From contig CAJMSE010000013.1 in NCBI GenBank assembly GCA_905216025.1, positions 1 to 64,000 of the forward strand: 64,000 nucleotides of DNA, in the 5' to 3' direction. Positions 8,430 through 17,242 of the stretch are shown piece by piece. The notes beneath the pieces were generated by a model. That model saw only the letters and a program-made list of their open reading frames with translations, did no database searches and was not told the DNA's origin. A program made the position numbers and the translations under genes. How positions within the stretch are numbered: position 1 is the first letter of the stretch; each line of letters begins with the position of its first letter. Origin of the DNA: an uncultured bacterium (GTDB lineage: Bacteria > Bacteroidota > Bacteroidia > Bacteroidales > Bacteroidaceae).

Positions 8430-8903
8430 ATGGAATACATGTCGCAAGAAGGCTACGACAAGCTGGTAGCCGAATTACATCAACTGGAGAGCGTGGAACT
8501 GCCGCGGGTGAGGGAGGCCATCGCTGAGGCGCGGGCACAGGGCGACCTCAGCGAAAATTTCGAGTATCATGCCGCCAAGCGCGAGCAGGGACGCCTGCTC
8601 GGCAGGATACGCTTCAAACAGAGAGTGCTGGAGTTTGCAAGGGTCATAGACACGAAGCGCCTCGGCTCGGATGCCGTCGGGCTGCTGACAAAGGTAGAGA
8701 TGACTAATATGGTGAACGGTTGCAAGATGGCATATACTATTGTCAGTCCGCACGAGGCCAACCTGCGGGAGAGGAAGATTTCCATCAAGTCACCTGTTGC
8801 CGAGGCTTTATTGGGCAAGAAGGTCGGCGACATCGTGGAAGTGCGCGTTCCAGCCGGTGTGCAGAAGCTGCGCATCGAGAGCATCGAGCTGATGGGAGGC
8901 TGA
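8430..8903 (+). CDS. greA: Transcription elongation factor GreA
   Basis: GreA enters the secondary channel of RNA polymerase and stimulates cleavage of backtracked RNA. The 157 residues match the family length. The N-terminal coiled-coil hairpin (about 1-75) starts MEYMSQEGYDKL and carries the tip acidic region QGDLSENFEYHAAK (36-50). The C-terminal FKBP-like domain (80-157) has the conserved ISIKSPVAEALLGKKVGD. The start at 8430 is preferred to the internal ATG at 8439 because GreA proteins usually begin with a few residues before MS.EGY. The gene stands alone and converges with an MBL-fold gene. The -7 element is unusually close to the start codon. Confidence 0.95.
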   Translation: MEYMSQEGYDKLVAELHQLESVELPRVREAIAEARAQGDLSENFEYHAAKREQGRLLGRIRFKQRVLEFARVIDTKRLGSDAVGLLTKVEMTNMVNGCKMAYTIVSPHEANLRERKISIKSPVAEALLGKKVGDIVEVRVPAGVQKLRIESIELMGG

Positions 8904-8932
8904 CGGTTGGCTTTGACTTGGATTAATACGTT

Positions 8933-9766
8933 CTATTTTGTGTATTGATATGCCATCCGTTCGTTGCCGTCCCGGCAGTGGATGATGAGATTGTTCTGAC
9001 CGATGCATACACTTTCGCCTTCCATGCCGATGCGCCAGAACGGGATGTCCTTTTCGTTGCAGAACGGTTCCATGCGCCATGCACTCTCAAAGCCGCTCAT
9101 CACAAAGTGCATGGGGACGAACAGCCCCACTTTGAAGCGATCGATAAACTGCCGTGCGCCCAAGGTATAGCCGTTGCCGATGCGTCCGTCAACGGGGAAC
9201 ATCACAATGTCGAAGTAGCCGGTAATCTTACGTATGTCTTTCAGTTCGCCAAGGAACCGCTTTTCTTCCGCAACGGGATTGATGTATGTACCGAACTCCT
9301 CGCTGTATATTGTTTCTTCTGATGTACATTCGGTCAGGAAGCGTGCGTACCAGTTGCATAGGTCGCCGGCATGGAATATCCTTCTGCCGTCTGTATCAAT
9401 AATCCAGCTCACTCCGCTGTCGTTGCTGCCTGTGGCCGTCACTTTGACGTTGCCGTCCTCCCATACGCCGCCTTTTGCAAGCCAAACGTCGGCATCTTCC
9501 TTTCCGGCACGGCGATGCCTCAGGATGTCTTTTGAAAGGATGTATGTGAACTGTGCTGATGGATTTTCGGCTCTCCGCTTAAATATTTCCCTGTTGAAAT
9601 GGTCTTCATGGAAATGGCTTGCAAAAACGTAAATGTGTTTGCCGCCGCTTCGTCCGATAAATCGCTGCATCGCATCCGACGGATCCATCCAATAGTCGAA
9701 TATCAGTATGCACTTTTCTGTTTCCAATATGAAACAGCTATGAAAGATGTATGTCAGTTCAATCAT
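8933..9766 (-). CDS. MBL-fold metallo-hydrolase
   Basis: Metallo-beta-lactamase-fold enzyme, probably cytoplasmic, of 277 residues. The metal-binding motif is ASHFHEDHF (about 49-57), an HxHxDH variant. A second-ligand region IFHAGDLCNW (about 136-145) and a later PMHF follow. The architecture resembles UlaG-like and other small-molecule hydrolases of COG2220; the substrate cannot be told. It is convergent with greA (29-bp gap) and lies 47 bp downstream of the YgbA-like gene in the same direction, so the two may be co-transcribed. Confidence 0.75.
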   Translation of the reverse strand: MIELTYIFHSCFILETEKCILIFDYWMDPSDAMQRFIGRSGGKHIYVFASHFHEDHFNREIFKRRAENPSAQFTYILSKDILRHRRAGKEDADVWLAKGGVWEDGNVKVTATGSNDSGVSWIIDTDGRRIFHAGDLCNWYARFLTECTSEETIYSEEFGTYINPVAEEKRFLGELKDIRKITGYFDIVMFPVDGRIGNGYTLGARQFIDRFKVGLFVPMHFVMSGFESAWRMEPFCNEKDIPFWRIGMEGESVCIGQNNLIIHCRDGNERMAYQYTK

Positions 9767-9813
9767 CCTTGTTTTTATATTTGGTATGGTGGTTTGGGCT
9801 GCTGTCGTTTTTC

Positions 9814-10131
9814 TTAAAAAAGTTCATGCAGAATATGCTTGACAGCTGCCACGGGATGATATAGAATCATTCTCGGTCCGGCCCAACGCATTACAATCCT
9901 GATGCGTTCCTTCATTTCCGGCCGGTAGCAGTGGATGGGACATTTCTTGCAGGTTGGCTTTCCGCTACCATAGCGGCAATGGTCAAGCCTTCTGTCAGCA
10001 TACTCCAGCAGATCCTTGCATTTCGGGCATAGAGTCTTGTTCCCCTCATGTTTACGGCAGTATAGGCGTATCATTTGTCCGACGACAGCCTTTTCCTCTT
10101 CTATGCGCTTGCTAATAAGTGACGGTTTCAT
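9814..10131 (-). CDS. YgbA-like protein (nitrous oxide-stimulated promoter family)
   Basis: A 105-residue cysteine-rich protein matching the family named after a nitrous oxide-stimulated promoter; E. coli YgbA is the known member. Visible are EEKAVVGQMIRLYC near the start, CPKCKDLLEYADRRLDHC, and the cluster CKKCPIHCYRPEMKERI followed by MRWAGPRMILYHPV. The cysteine pattern would suit a metal or iron-sulfur site. In enterobacteria ygbA is in the nitric-oxide-responsive NsrR regulon; no such operator is seen here. It sits between mnmE and the MBL-fold gene. Confidence 0.8.
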   Translation of the reverse strand: MKPSLISKRIEEEKAVVGQMIRLYCRKHEGNKTLCPKCKDLLEYADRRLDHCRYGSGKPTCKKCPIHCYRPEMKERIRIVMRWAGPRMILYHPVAAVKHILHELF

Positions 10132-10210
10132 AGATTTTTTATATCTTGAAATATGTCTCCTATATATTCGTTTGAACTATATAGACCACTTATTTTCCCT
10201 ATGCAGGGTG

Positions 10211-11593
10211 TTATTTACCCACGCAGAAATGCTTGAAAATATTTCCGAGAACCTCGTTGGTTGTTATCTGACCGCCTGTTATTTCAGCAAGGTGGTCGAG
10301 GCAGAGGCGGAGGTCTTCGCTGAGAAGGTCGTTGCTTAGGTTCATTTCGAATTCGTTGATTACGCGGGTGATGCTTTCATGGGCGCGTATGAGGGAATCG
10401 TAATGGCGGGCAGAGGTCAGTATTACGTCATTTTCGCTTATGTCCGGCAGGTCGGCGAGGCGATGTATGGCATTGCGCAGATTGTCTATGCCGGTGGCTT
10501 CGCGGGCACTGATACCGAGAATCGTGGCTGTAGGGATGTAGCGGTGGAGCAGGGGAGAGAGCTGCAGGGTAAGGTTCTGAATGTCGGTCTTGTTGTTTAC
10601 GACAACCATGCTTTTACCTTGGCAAAGCATTCTCATTTCTTCGCATTCGCCATCTGAGGGTATGGCATCTACGAGCCATAATACGATGGCGGCGCTGTTT
10701 AGTTTGCTGTAAGTGCGTTCTATGCCTATTCGTTCTATTTCATCGTCAGTCTTGCGCATGCCGGCAGTGTCGATGAAACGGAATGTCACGCCGTTGATGT
10801 CTGTCGTGTCTTCAATGACGTCGCGTGTTGTGCCGTGTATATCGCTGACGATGGCCTTGTCATCGCCTATCAGAAGATTCAGCAATGTGCTCTTGCCGAC
10901 GTTTGTCTTGCCGACGATAGCTACGGGGATGCCTTTTTTGATTGCTTGTCCGGATGCAAATGTCGATGTGAGGCGAGATATATGGCTGTCGATGGTCTGT
11001 GCGAGCTGCAATAGTTCGGTACGGTCGGCGAATTCCAGCTCTTCGTGGTCGCTGAAATCCAGCTCCAGTTCCATCAGCGATGTCATTCTGAGCAGGCGTT
11101 CGCGCAGCGCGGACAGCTCACTGCTTATATTCCCTCTCAACTGTCCCATTGCTATGCGGTGCGTGGCCTGATTCGTGGATGCAATGAGGTCTGCCACAGC
11201 CTCGGCCTGGCTCAAATCCATCTTGCCGTTAAGAAAGGCACGCTGGGTGTATTCCCCTGGATTGGCTTGGCGGCAACCGTGGCTGATGAGCAATTGCAAC
11301 ACCTTATTTAATATATAGCGTGAGCCGTGACATGATATTTCTGTGCAGTCTTCGCCCGTGTAGGAGTGGGGTGCACGGAATATCGTGACGATAACATCAT
11401 CGATGATATTGCCTTCATCGTCGATGATTGTTCCGTAATGCACCGTCTGCGTGGATGCCTCATTGAGCTGATGACCGTGCTTGGACTGAAAGATTCCGTC
11501 GGTTATATCAATAGCGTGTGGCCCTGAGACGCGTATGATGCCGATGGCTCCACCGCTCGGGGTTGCCAATGCGCATATAGTGTCGTTTGTCAT
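10211..11593 (-). CDS. mnmE: tRNA modification GTPase MnmE
   Basis: With MnmG, makes the 5-carboxymethylaminomethyl group on wobble uridine of several tRNAs. The N-terminal formyl-THF-binding domain starts TICALATPSGGAIGIIRVSG. The inserted G domain has G1 GKTNVGKST (about 226-234), G3 DTAGMRKTDDE and the NNKTD specificity loop. The C-terminal helix ends HFCVGK, matching the catalytic FC(I/V)GK tail. The 460 residues are normal. It lies 11 bp after the PPOX-family gene and may share its transcript. Confidence 0.95.
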   Translation of the reverse strand: MTNDTICALATPSGGAIGIIRVSGPHAIDITDGIFQSKHGHQLNEASTQTVHYGTIIDDEGNIIDDVIVTIFRAPHSYTGEDCTEISCHGSRYILNKVLQLLISHGCRQANPGEYTQRAFLNGKMDLSQAEAVADLIASTNQATHRIAMGQLRGNISSELSALRERLLRMTSLMELELDFSDHEELEFADRTELLQLAQTIDSHISRLTSTFASGQAIKKGIPVAIVGKTNVGKSTLLNLLIGDDKAIVSDIHGTTRDVIEDTTDINGVTFRFIDTAGMRKTDDEIERIGIERTYSKLNSAAIVLWLVDAIPSDGECEEMRMLCQGKSMVVVNNKTDIQNLTLQLSPLLHRYIPTATILGISAREATGIDNLRNAIHRLADLPDISENDVILTSARHYDSLIRAHESITRVINEFEMNLSNDLLSEDLRLCLDHLAEITGGQITTNEVLGNIFKHFCVGK

Positions 11594-11604
11594 AGAGGCT
11601 TTGC

Positions 11605-12021
11605 TTAAACGGTAAACTCCTCCGAATGGAAATTACTGTAGTAACGGCCGGATAAGGCGGTGAACCGGAGAACGCAATAATCAGGGTCGTTAACTCCGCC
11701 GGGATAATACATCGTATCACCATCCTGCCATATCTCCTGTTTTACAGCTTCGTCGGTCAGAATCTCCATCGTACCGCGCAACATCACACCGCGGAAGAAC
11801 CTCCGGTCGCAGAAATATATACATGCTCGGTTGTCAGACATGTACTGGGACACGCGCATCGATGATGTGTTTGTAGTGAAATAGAACGTTTTGATTCCCT
11901 CACGCTTGCGCGGTTGCAGCATGGCTTTTATATTGGGGAACCCGTCACGGTCTATCGAACCGATAAATGCTGTCTTCTGCTTGTCTACAATATTGCCGAC
12001 GGTCTGCTCAGGATTTCTCAT
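11605..12021 (-). CDS. Pyridoxamine 5'-phosphate oxidase-family flavoprotein
   Basis: A 138-residue split-barrel protein like the general-stress-protein-26 group, which bind FMN, F420 or haem. Visible are the first strand KTAFIGSIDRDGFPNIKAML, the phosphate-binding TNTSSMRVSQYMSDNRACIYF, and a C-terminal LRFTALSGRYYSN. It lacks the full-length PNPOx C-terminus, so it is unlikely to make PLP. It sits between the PurF homologue (25-bp gap) and mnmE (11-bp gap) in one direction. Confidence 0.75.
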   Translation of the reverse strand: MRNPEQTVGNIVDKQKTAFIGSIDRDGFPNIKAMLQPRKREGIKTFYFTTNTSSMRVSQYMSDNRACIYFCDRRFFRGVMLRGTMEILTDEAVKQEIWQDGDTMYYPGGVNDPDYCVLRFTALSGRYYSNFHSEEFTV

Positions 12022-12045
12022 ACGCTTATACCGATATCCTTAATG

Positions 12046-13470
12046 TCATTGCTCCTTATCCTGAAAGAAATAGCTGCTGCCGTCAAAGCAGTGGGTGCAG
12101 ACTTTCTCTTTAGGCAAGCCGATGGCTTCGATGAGCGTCTCTATCTTGTTGAACTTCACGCTGGTCAGGTCGAGCCTGCGGCCTATTTCCTCCACCATGC
12201 GCTTGTATTCGGGGCTGTCTGTCGTGGCATACTTGTCCAGATTCTTGTTCGGGTCGCCCTCGAAGTCTTGGATTATGCGGCGCGTGATCAGTTCAAGGTC
12301 GCTCTTCGATGCCGTAAATCCGATAAACGGGCATCCGTATACAAGCGGCGGGCACGATATGCGGGCGTGCACTTCCTTGGCTCCGTACTCGAAGAATGTG
12401 CGCACATTGTCGCGCAACTGTGTGCCGCGCACAATGGAGTCGTCGCAGAACACCACCCGCTGGTCTTTCAGTATTGCCGGATTGGGGATGAGCTTCATCT
12501 TTGCCACGAGGTCGCGGCGGCTCTGGTTGCCCGGAGTGAACGAGCGGGGCCATGTGGGAGTATATTTCAGCACGGCACGCTTGTATGGTATCTTGTGGCC
12601 TTCGGCATATCCGAGCGCCGTTCCCACTCCCGAGTCGGGCACTCCGCAGGCGCAGTCGGCCTCGGTGTCGTCTTCCCGGCCCATGACGTTTCCGGCATAT
12701 TCGCGCACGTATTCGGTGTTTATTCCCTCATAGTCGCTTGCGGGGAAGCCGTAGTATACCCACAGGAACGAACATATCTGGCAGCGTGTAAACGGTTTCT
12801 GCATCACTTCGATGCCGTCGGCTCTCAGTTTCACGATTTCTCCCGGACCGACGTCGCGCAACCTCTTGAAGTCGAGATTGGGCAGAGCTGTCGTCTCGCT
12901 CGTGGCGGCAAACGCCCCGTCTTTCTGTCCGAGCACTATTGGTGTGCGTCCGAGTGCGTCGCGCGCGGCAATTATTCCGTCTTCCGTGAGCACAAGCATC
13001 GAGCACGAGCCTTTCACCTTCCGGTATACGAGATTGATGCCGTCGACGAATGTGTTGCCCATATTAATCAGCAGGGCGACGAGCTCAGTGGGGTTGATGT
13101 TGTTTGCGCTCATCTCGCTGAAGTGCATGCGGTTGTCGAGCAGTTCCTGTGCAATCTCGCGCACATTGTTTATCTTGGCCACCGTGACCACGGCATACCT
13201 GCCGAGATGTGAGTTTACAAGTATCGGCTGCGGGTCGGTATCACTGATTACACCGATGCCGGAATTTCCACCGAACTTGTCAAGCTCGCTTTCGAACCGC
13301 GAACGGAAATAGTCCCGCTCAAGACTGTGAATACTGCGTGCAAAACCTTTTTCCTTGTCGAAAGTGGCAAGGCCCGCTCTCTTTGTACCTAAATGTGAGT
13401 TATAATCCGTGCCGTAAAACAAATCGTTTACGCAATCTTTAACTGATATTGTTCCGAAAAAACCGCCCAT
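12046..13470 (-). CDS. PurF-like amidophosphoribosyltransferase homologue lacking the catalytic cysteine
   Basis: Has the two-domain plan of PurF: a class II glutamine amidotransferase domain (1-~240) and a phosphoribosyltransferase domain with VVFCDDSIVRGTQLR (about 345-360). Genuine PurF begins MC, where Cys2 becomes the N-terminal nucleophile. This protein begins MGGFFGTISVKD, with Gly in that place. Other glutaminase-domain residues (NSHLGTKRAG, NGNLxN-like KINNV) are also altered or only partly kept. It is thus unlikely to hydrolyse glutamine; it could use ammonia, regulate, or do something else. A -7 element (TAATTTTG, 13490-13497) precedes it. The 474 residues and clean frame speak against simple decay. 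Confidence 0.8.
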   Translation of the reverse strand: MGGFFGTISVKDCVNDLFYGTDYNSHLGTKRAGLATFDKEKGFARSIHSLERDYFRSRFESELDKFGGNSGIGVISDTDPQPILVNSHLGRYAVVTVAKINNVREIAQELLDNRMHFSEMSANNINPTELVALLINMGNTFVDGINLVYRKVKGSCSMLVLTEDGIIAARDALGRTPIVLGQKDGAFAATSETTALPNLDFKRLRDVGPGEIVKLRADGIEVMQKPFTRCQICSFLWVYYGFPASDYEGINTEYVREYAGNVMGREDDTEADCACGVPDSGVGTALGYAEGHKIPYKRAVLKYTPTWPRSFTPGNQSRRDLVAKMKLIPNPAILKDQRVVFCDDSIVRGTQLRDNVRTFFEYGAKEVHARISCPPLVYGCPFIGFTASKSDLELITRRIIQDFEGDPNKNLDKYATTDSPEYKRMVEEIGRRLDLTSVKFNKIETLIEAIGLPKEKVCTHCFDGSSYFFQDKEQ

Positions 13471-13489
13471 GTTTATACTTTTTAGGCTG

Positions 13490-13497
13490 CAAAATTA
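13490..13497 (-). promoter_or_regulatory. -7 element of the PurF-like gene
   Basis: TAATTTTG on the minus strand is an exact TAnnTTTG match, 19 bp before the ATG at 13470. Confidence 0.5.
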
Positions 13498-13574
13498 CTG
13501 CATTTCCATGAAAATTTAGCAATATGGATATACTTTTTTTCTAAAAATAATCAGTCTGCACCATATATATAATA

Positions 13575-13604
13575 AAGCAGATTCCCCGAAAGGAGAACCT
13601 GCTT
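13575..13604 (-). terminator. Terminator after the pyruvate:ferredoxin oxidoreductase gene
   Basis: On the minus strand AAGCAGGTTCTCC pairs with GGGGAATCTGCTT, followed by TATTATAT. It lies 25 bp beyond the stop codon of the gene. Confidence 0.6.
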
Positions 13605-13628
13605 CATCATTATAGAGAATATTATGTA

Positions 13629-16600
13629 TTATTCTTCGTTGCTCCAGTCCATCTTGCTCATGCGGACATAGCTCTGATAGCGCTTCTTTGCCATATCCTC
13701 GCAAGCCTTGAACAGGTCTGCTGCCTCGTTGGGATACTGCTTCATTACAGAGAGGAAGCGTACCTCGCCCTTCAGGTAATCCTGGAAGTTCTCCCATGCC
13801 GGAGCCTTAGAGTCGAGCGTGAACGGGTTTTTGCCTTCCTCTTCCAGTGCCGGGTTGAAGCGCCACAGGTGCCAGTAACCGCAGGCAACAGCAGCTGCTT
13901 CCTCTGCCTGTGCCTTACCCATGCCCTTCTTCAGACCGTGGTTGATACACGGAGCGTAGGCGATGATGATAGACGGTCCGGGATAAGCCTCTGCCTCGCG
14001 GATAGCCTTTAGACACTGGCTCTGATCTGCACCCATAGCAATTTGTGCTACGTAAACGTATCCGTAAGTTGTGGCAATCATACCGAGGTCCTTCTTGCGC
14101 ACGCGCTTGCCTGATGCGGCGAACTTGGCGATGGCGCCGAGCGGAGTTGCCTTTGAAGACTGACCACCGGTGTTAGAGTAAACCTCTGTATCGAGAACGA
14201 GGATGTTTACGTCTTCACCCGAAGCGATTACGTGGTCGAGACCGCCGTAGCCGATATCGTAAGAAGCACCGTCACCACCGATAATCCACTGTGAGCGCTT
14301 AACGAGATAGTGAGAAAGCTCCTTCAGCTTCTTGCATGTCTCGCAGCCATGGGCAGCACCTTCCTCAATCATCGGGATGAGTTTGGCCGCAGCAGCCTTG
14401 CTTGCATCGGCATCGTCCTTGCCGTCGAGCCACTCCTGAGCAGCTGCCTTGTAGTCGGCAGGTGCGTTTTCGTTGGCAAGTTCGGTTGTGAGAATTTCAG
14501 CAATGCGGGCACGCATCTTCTTGTTGGCCAGCGTCATACCGAGGCCGAACTCGCAGAAGTCCTCGAACAGTGAGTTAGCCCAAGCCGGACCCTGTCCCTT
14601 CTCGTTTGTTGTATACGGTGTTGAGGGGATTGAACCGGAGTAGATGGAAGAACATCCTGTAGCGTTGGCAACGATCTCGCGGTCGCCGAAGAGCTGAGAA
14701 ATCAGCTTCACGTACGGAGTCTCACCGCAACCGGAGCAAGCGCCTGAGAACTCGAAGAGCGGAGTAGCGAACTGTGAGTTCTTCGGGCTCTGCTTGATGT
14801 CAACCAGATCCTGCTTGCTCTTGACGTTCTTAACGCAATATTCCCAGTTTGCAGCCTCTCCGAGCTCGCCTTCCAGCGGAACCATCTTGAGGGCGGGACC
14901 ACCGGCCTTGGGATTACCGGGACATACGTCAACACAGTTGCCGCAACCCAGACAGTCCATAACGCCCACCTGCATGCGGAACTTCATGCCCTTCAGTGCG
15001 GCGGGAGCCTTGATGTCGATAGCCGTTGCATTGAGTCCGGCAGCCTCTGCGTCGTCCATTACGAACGGGCGGATGCAAGCGTGAGGACAAACGTATGCAC
15101 ACTTGTTACACTGGATACAGTTCTCGGGAGTCCATGTAGGAACGAAGGCAGCCACGCCGCGCTTCTCGTATGCGGCAGTGCCCTGCGGCCATGTACCGTC
15201 CTCGATGCCCTTGAAGGCAGAAACGGGGAGCAGGTCGCCGTTCTGTGCGTTGATGGGACGAACCACCTCGTTGATGAATGCGGGGTCATTGTTCTCCTTG
15301 ACAGCGTCTGCGGGCAGGTTGCTCCATGCCGGGTCAACGGTCAGTTCCTTGTACTCACCGCCGCGGTCAACGGCTGCGTAGTTCTTGTCTACAACGTCCT
15401 GACCTTTCTTGCCGTACGACTTCACGATAAACTTCTTCATCTGCTCTACGGCGAGATCAACGGGGATAACGCCTGTGATGCGGAAGAATGCGCTCTGCAG
15501 GATGGTGTTGGTGCGGTTGCCCAGACCAATCTCCTGTGCAATCTTGGTTGCATTGATGTAGTAAACCTTGATGTTGTTGTCGGCAAAGAACTTCTTAACC
15601 TTGTTCGGCAGGTTGGCTACAAGTGTTTCGCCCTCCCATATTGTGTTGAGCAGGAAAGTACCGTTCTTGCGCAGACCGCGTGTCACGTCGTACATGTGCA
15701 GGTAAGCCTGAACGTGGCAAGCCACAAAGTTAGGCGTGTTTACCAGGTATGTTGAGCGGATAGGCGTGTCGCCGAAGCGCAGGTGAGAGCAGGTGAATCC
15801 TCCCGACTTCTTTGAGTCGTAAGAGAAATAAGCCTGGCAGTGCTTGTTTGTGTTGTCACCGATGATCTTAACCGAGTTCTTGTTTGCACCTACGGTACCG
15901 TCTGCGCCGAGTCCGTAGAACTTAGCCTCGAACATGCCTTCGCCACCGAGAGCAATCTCTTCTTTCTTGGGAAGCGATGTGAATGTGACGTCGTCGACGA
16001 TGCCGAGTGTAAAGTGGTTCTTCGGTTCAGCCATAGCGAGGTTCTCGTAAACGGCGAGAATCTGTGCGGGAGTGGTGTCGTTAGAGCCCAGGCCATAGCG
16101 TCCGCCAACGATGACGGGAGCGTTTTCTACGCCGTAGAATGCTTCTTTCACGTCGAGATACAGAGGCTCTCCGTTTGCTCCCGGCTCCTTCGTGCGGTCG
16201 AGAACGGCGATGCGCTTCGTGGTCTTGGGCACTGCTGCGAGCAGGTGCTTTACAGAGAACGGACGGTAGAGGTGTACCGACACGAGACCTACCTTCTCGC
16301 CCTGAGCTGTCAGGTGGTCGATTGCCTCGCGTGCAGCCTCGCTTGCCGAACCCATGAGGATGATTACGCGGTCTGCGTCCTCAGCTCCATAGTAGTTGAA
16401 CAGGCCGTACTTGCGTCCTGTAATCTCAGAAATCTTCTCCATGTACTCCTCTACGATGGCGGGAACGGCGTCGTAGTAAGAGTTGCAAGACTCACGGTGA
16501 GTGAAGAAAGTGTCGGGGTTCTCGGCCATACCGCGTGCCACGGGGTGCTCGGGAGTGAGTGCGCGGTTGCGGAACTCGGTCAGAGCCTGCTGGTCAACCA

Positions 16601-17186
16601 GCGGTGCGAGGTCGTCGTTCTCGAGCATCTCTATCTTCTGAATCTCATGCGATGTGCGGAAGCCGTCGAAGAAGTTGACGAACGGAACGCGGCTCTTGAT
16701 TGTTGCGAGATGGGCAACGCCGGCCAAATCCATAACCTCCTGTACCGAACCTTCGCAGAGCATGGCAAATCCAGTCTGGCGTGTAGACATTACATCCTGA
16801 TGGTCGCCGAAGATACACAGAGAGTGAGAAGCGAGAGTACGGGCCGATACGTGGAATACGCAGGGCAGGAACTCACCGGCAATCTTGTACATATTAGGTA
16901 TCATCAGCAGTAGACCCTGAGATGCAGTATAGGTAGAAGTGAGTGCTCCTGCCTGCAGCGAACCGTGAACAGCACCGGCTGCACCGCCCTCAGACTGCAT
17001 TTCCTGTACGAGGACAGTCTCGCCGAAGATGTTTTTGCGGCCCTGTGCTGCCCATTCGTCCACATACTCCGCCATCGTTGAAGACGGGGTGATGGGGTAG
17101 ATGGCTGCCACCTCCGAGAACATATACGAGATATGCGCTGCGGCCTGGTTACCATCACAAGTGATAAATTTCTTTTCTTTTGCCAT
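13629..17186 (-). CDS. nifJ: Pyruvate:ferredoxin (flavodoxin) oxidoreductase
   Basis: Oxidatively decarboxylates pyruvate to acetyl-CoA and CO2, reducing ferredoxin; central in anaerobes. It is the single-chain form, 1185 residues. The N-terminal domain has the pyruvate-binding TSTYTASQGL. Two 4Fe-4S clusters are held by CIQCNKCAYVCPHACIRP and CLGCGNCVDVCPGNP (about 695-770). The TPP domain has GACSGCGETPY, GDGASYDIGYGG and SNTGGQSSKATP, with a further cysteine in GCETCK. The gene is G+C-richer than the defence island and has strong codon bias, as expected of a highly expressed enzyme. It is monocistronic, with a terminator at 13575-13604. Confidence 0.96.
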   Translation of the reverse strand: MAKEKKFITCDGNQAAAHISYMFSEVAAIYPITPSSTMAEYVDEWAAQGRKNIFGETVLVQEMQSEGGAAGAVHGSLQAGALTSTYTASQGLLLMIPNMYKIAGEFLPCVFHVSARTLASHSLCIFGDHQDVMSTRQTGFAMLCEGSVQEVMDLAGVAHLATIKSRVPFVNFFDGFRTSHEIQKIEMLENDDLAPLVDQQALTEFRNRALTPEHPVARGMAENPDTFFTHRESCNSYYDAVPAIVEEYMEKISEITGRKYGLFNYYGAEDADRVIILMGSASEAAREAIDHLTAQGEKVGLVSVHLYRPFSVKHLLAAVPKTTKRIAVLDRTKEPGANGEPLYLDVKEAFYGVENAPVIVGGRYGLGSNDTTPAQILAVYENLAMAEPKNHFTLGIVDDVTFTSLPKKEEIALGGEGMFEAKFYGLGADGTVGANKNSVKIIGDNTNKHCQAYFSYDSKKSGGFTCSHLRFGDTPIRSTYLVNTPNFVACHVQAYLHMYDVTRGLRKNGTFLLNTIWEGETLVANLPNKVKKFFADNNIKVYYINATKIAQEIGLGNRTNTILQSAFFRITGVIPVDLAVEQMKKFIVKSYGKKGQDVVDKNYAAVDRGGEYKELTVDPAWSNLPADAVKENNDPAFINEVVRPINAQNGDLLPVSAFKGIEDGTWPQGTAAYEKRGVAAFVPTWTPENCIQCNKCAYVCPHACIRPFVMDDAEAAGLNATAIDIKAPAALKGMKFRMQVGVMDCLGCGNCVDVCPGNPKAGGPALKMVPLEGELGEAANWEYCVKNVKSKQDLVDIKQSPKNSQFATPLFEFSGACSGCGETPYVKLISQLFGDREIVANATGCSSIYSGSIPSTPYTTNEKGQGPAWANSLFEDFCEFGLGMTLANKKMRARIAEILTTELANENAPADYKAAAQEWLDGKDDADASKAAAAKLIPMIEEGAAHGCETCKKLKELSHYLVKRSQWIIGGDGASYDIGYGGLDHVIASGEDVNILVLDTEVYSNTGGQSSKATPLGAIAKFAASGKRVRKKDLGMIATTYGYVYVAQIAMGADQSQCLKAIREAEAYPGPSIIIAYAPCINHGLKKGMGKAQAEEAAAVACGYWHLWRFNPALEEEGKNPFTLDSKAPAWENFQDYLKGEVRFLSVMKQYPNEAADLFKACEDMAKKRYQSYVRMSKMDWSNEE

Positions 17187-17242
17187 TTTAATAGATAAAA
17201 TATTTATAATGAATAAATGTTTGTTTTATAGCCTTACTGATA

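Noticed and set aside
11914..13212. 432-codon plus-strand frame
   Set aside because: Antisense to the PurF homologue; composition follows the codon structure of the opposite strand.
15840..16913. 357-codon plus-strand frame
   Set aside because: Antisense shadow of the pyruvate:ferredoxin oxidoreductase gene.
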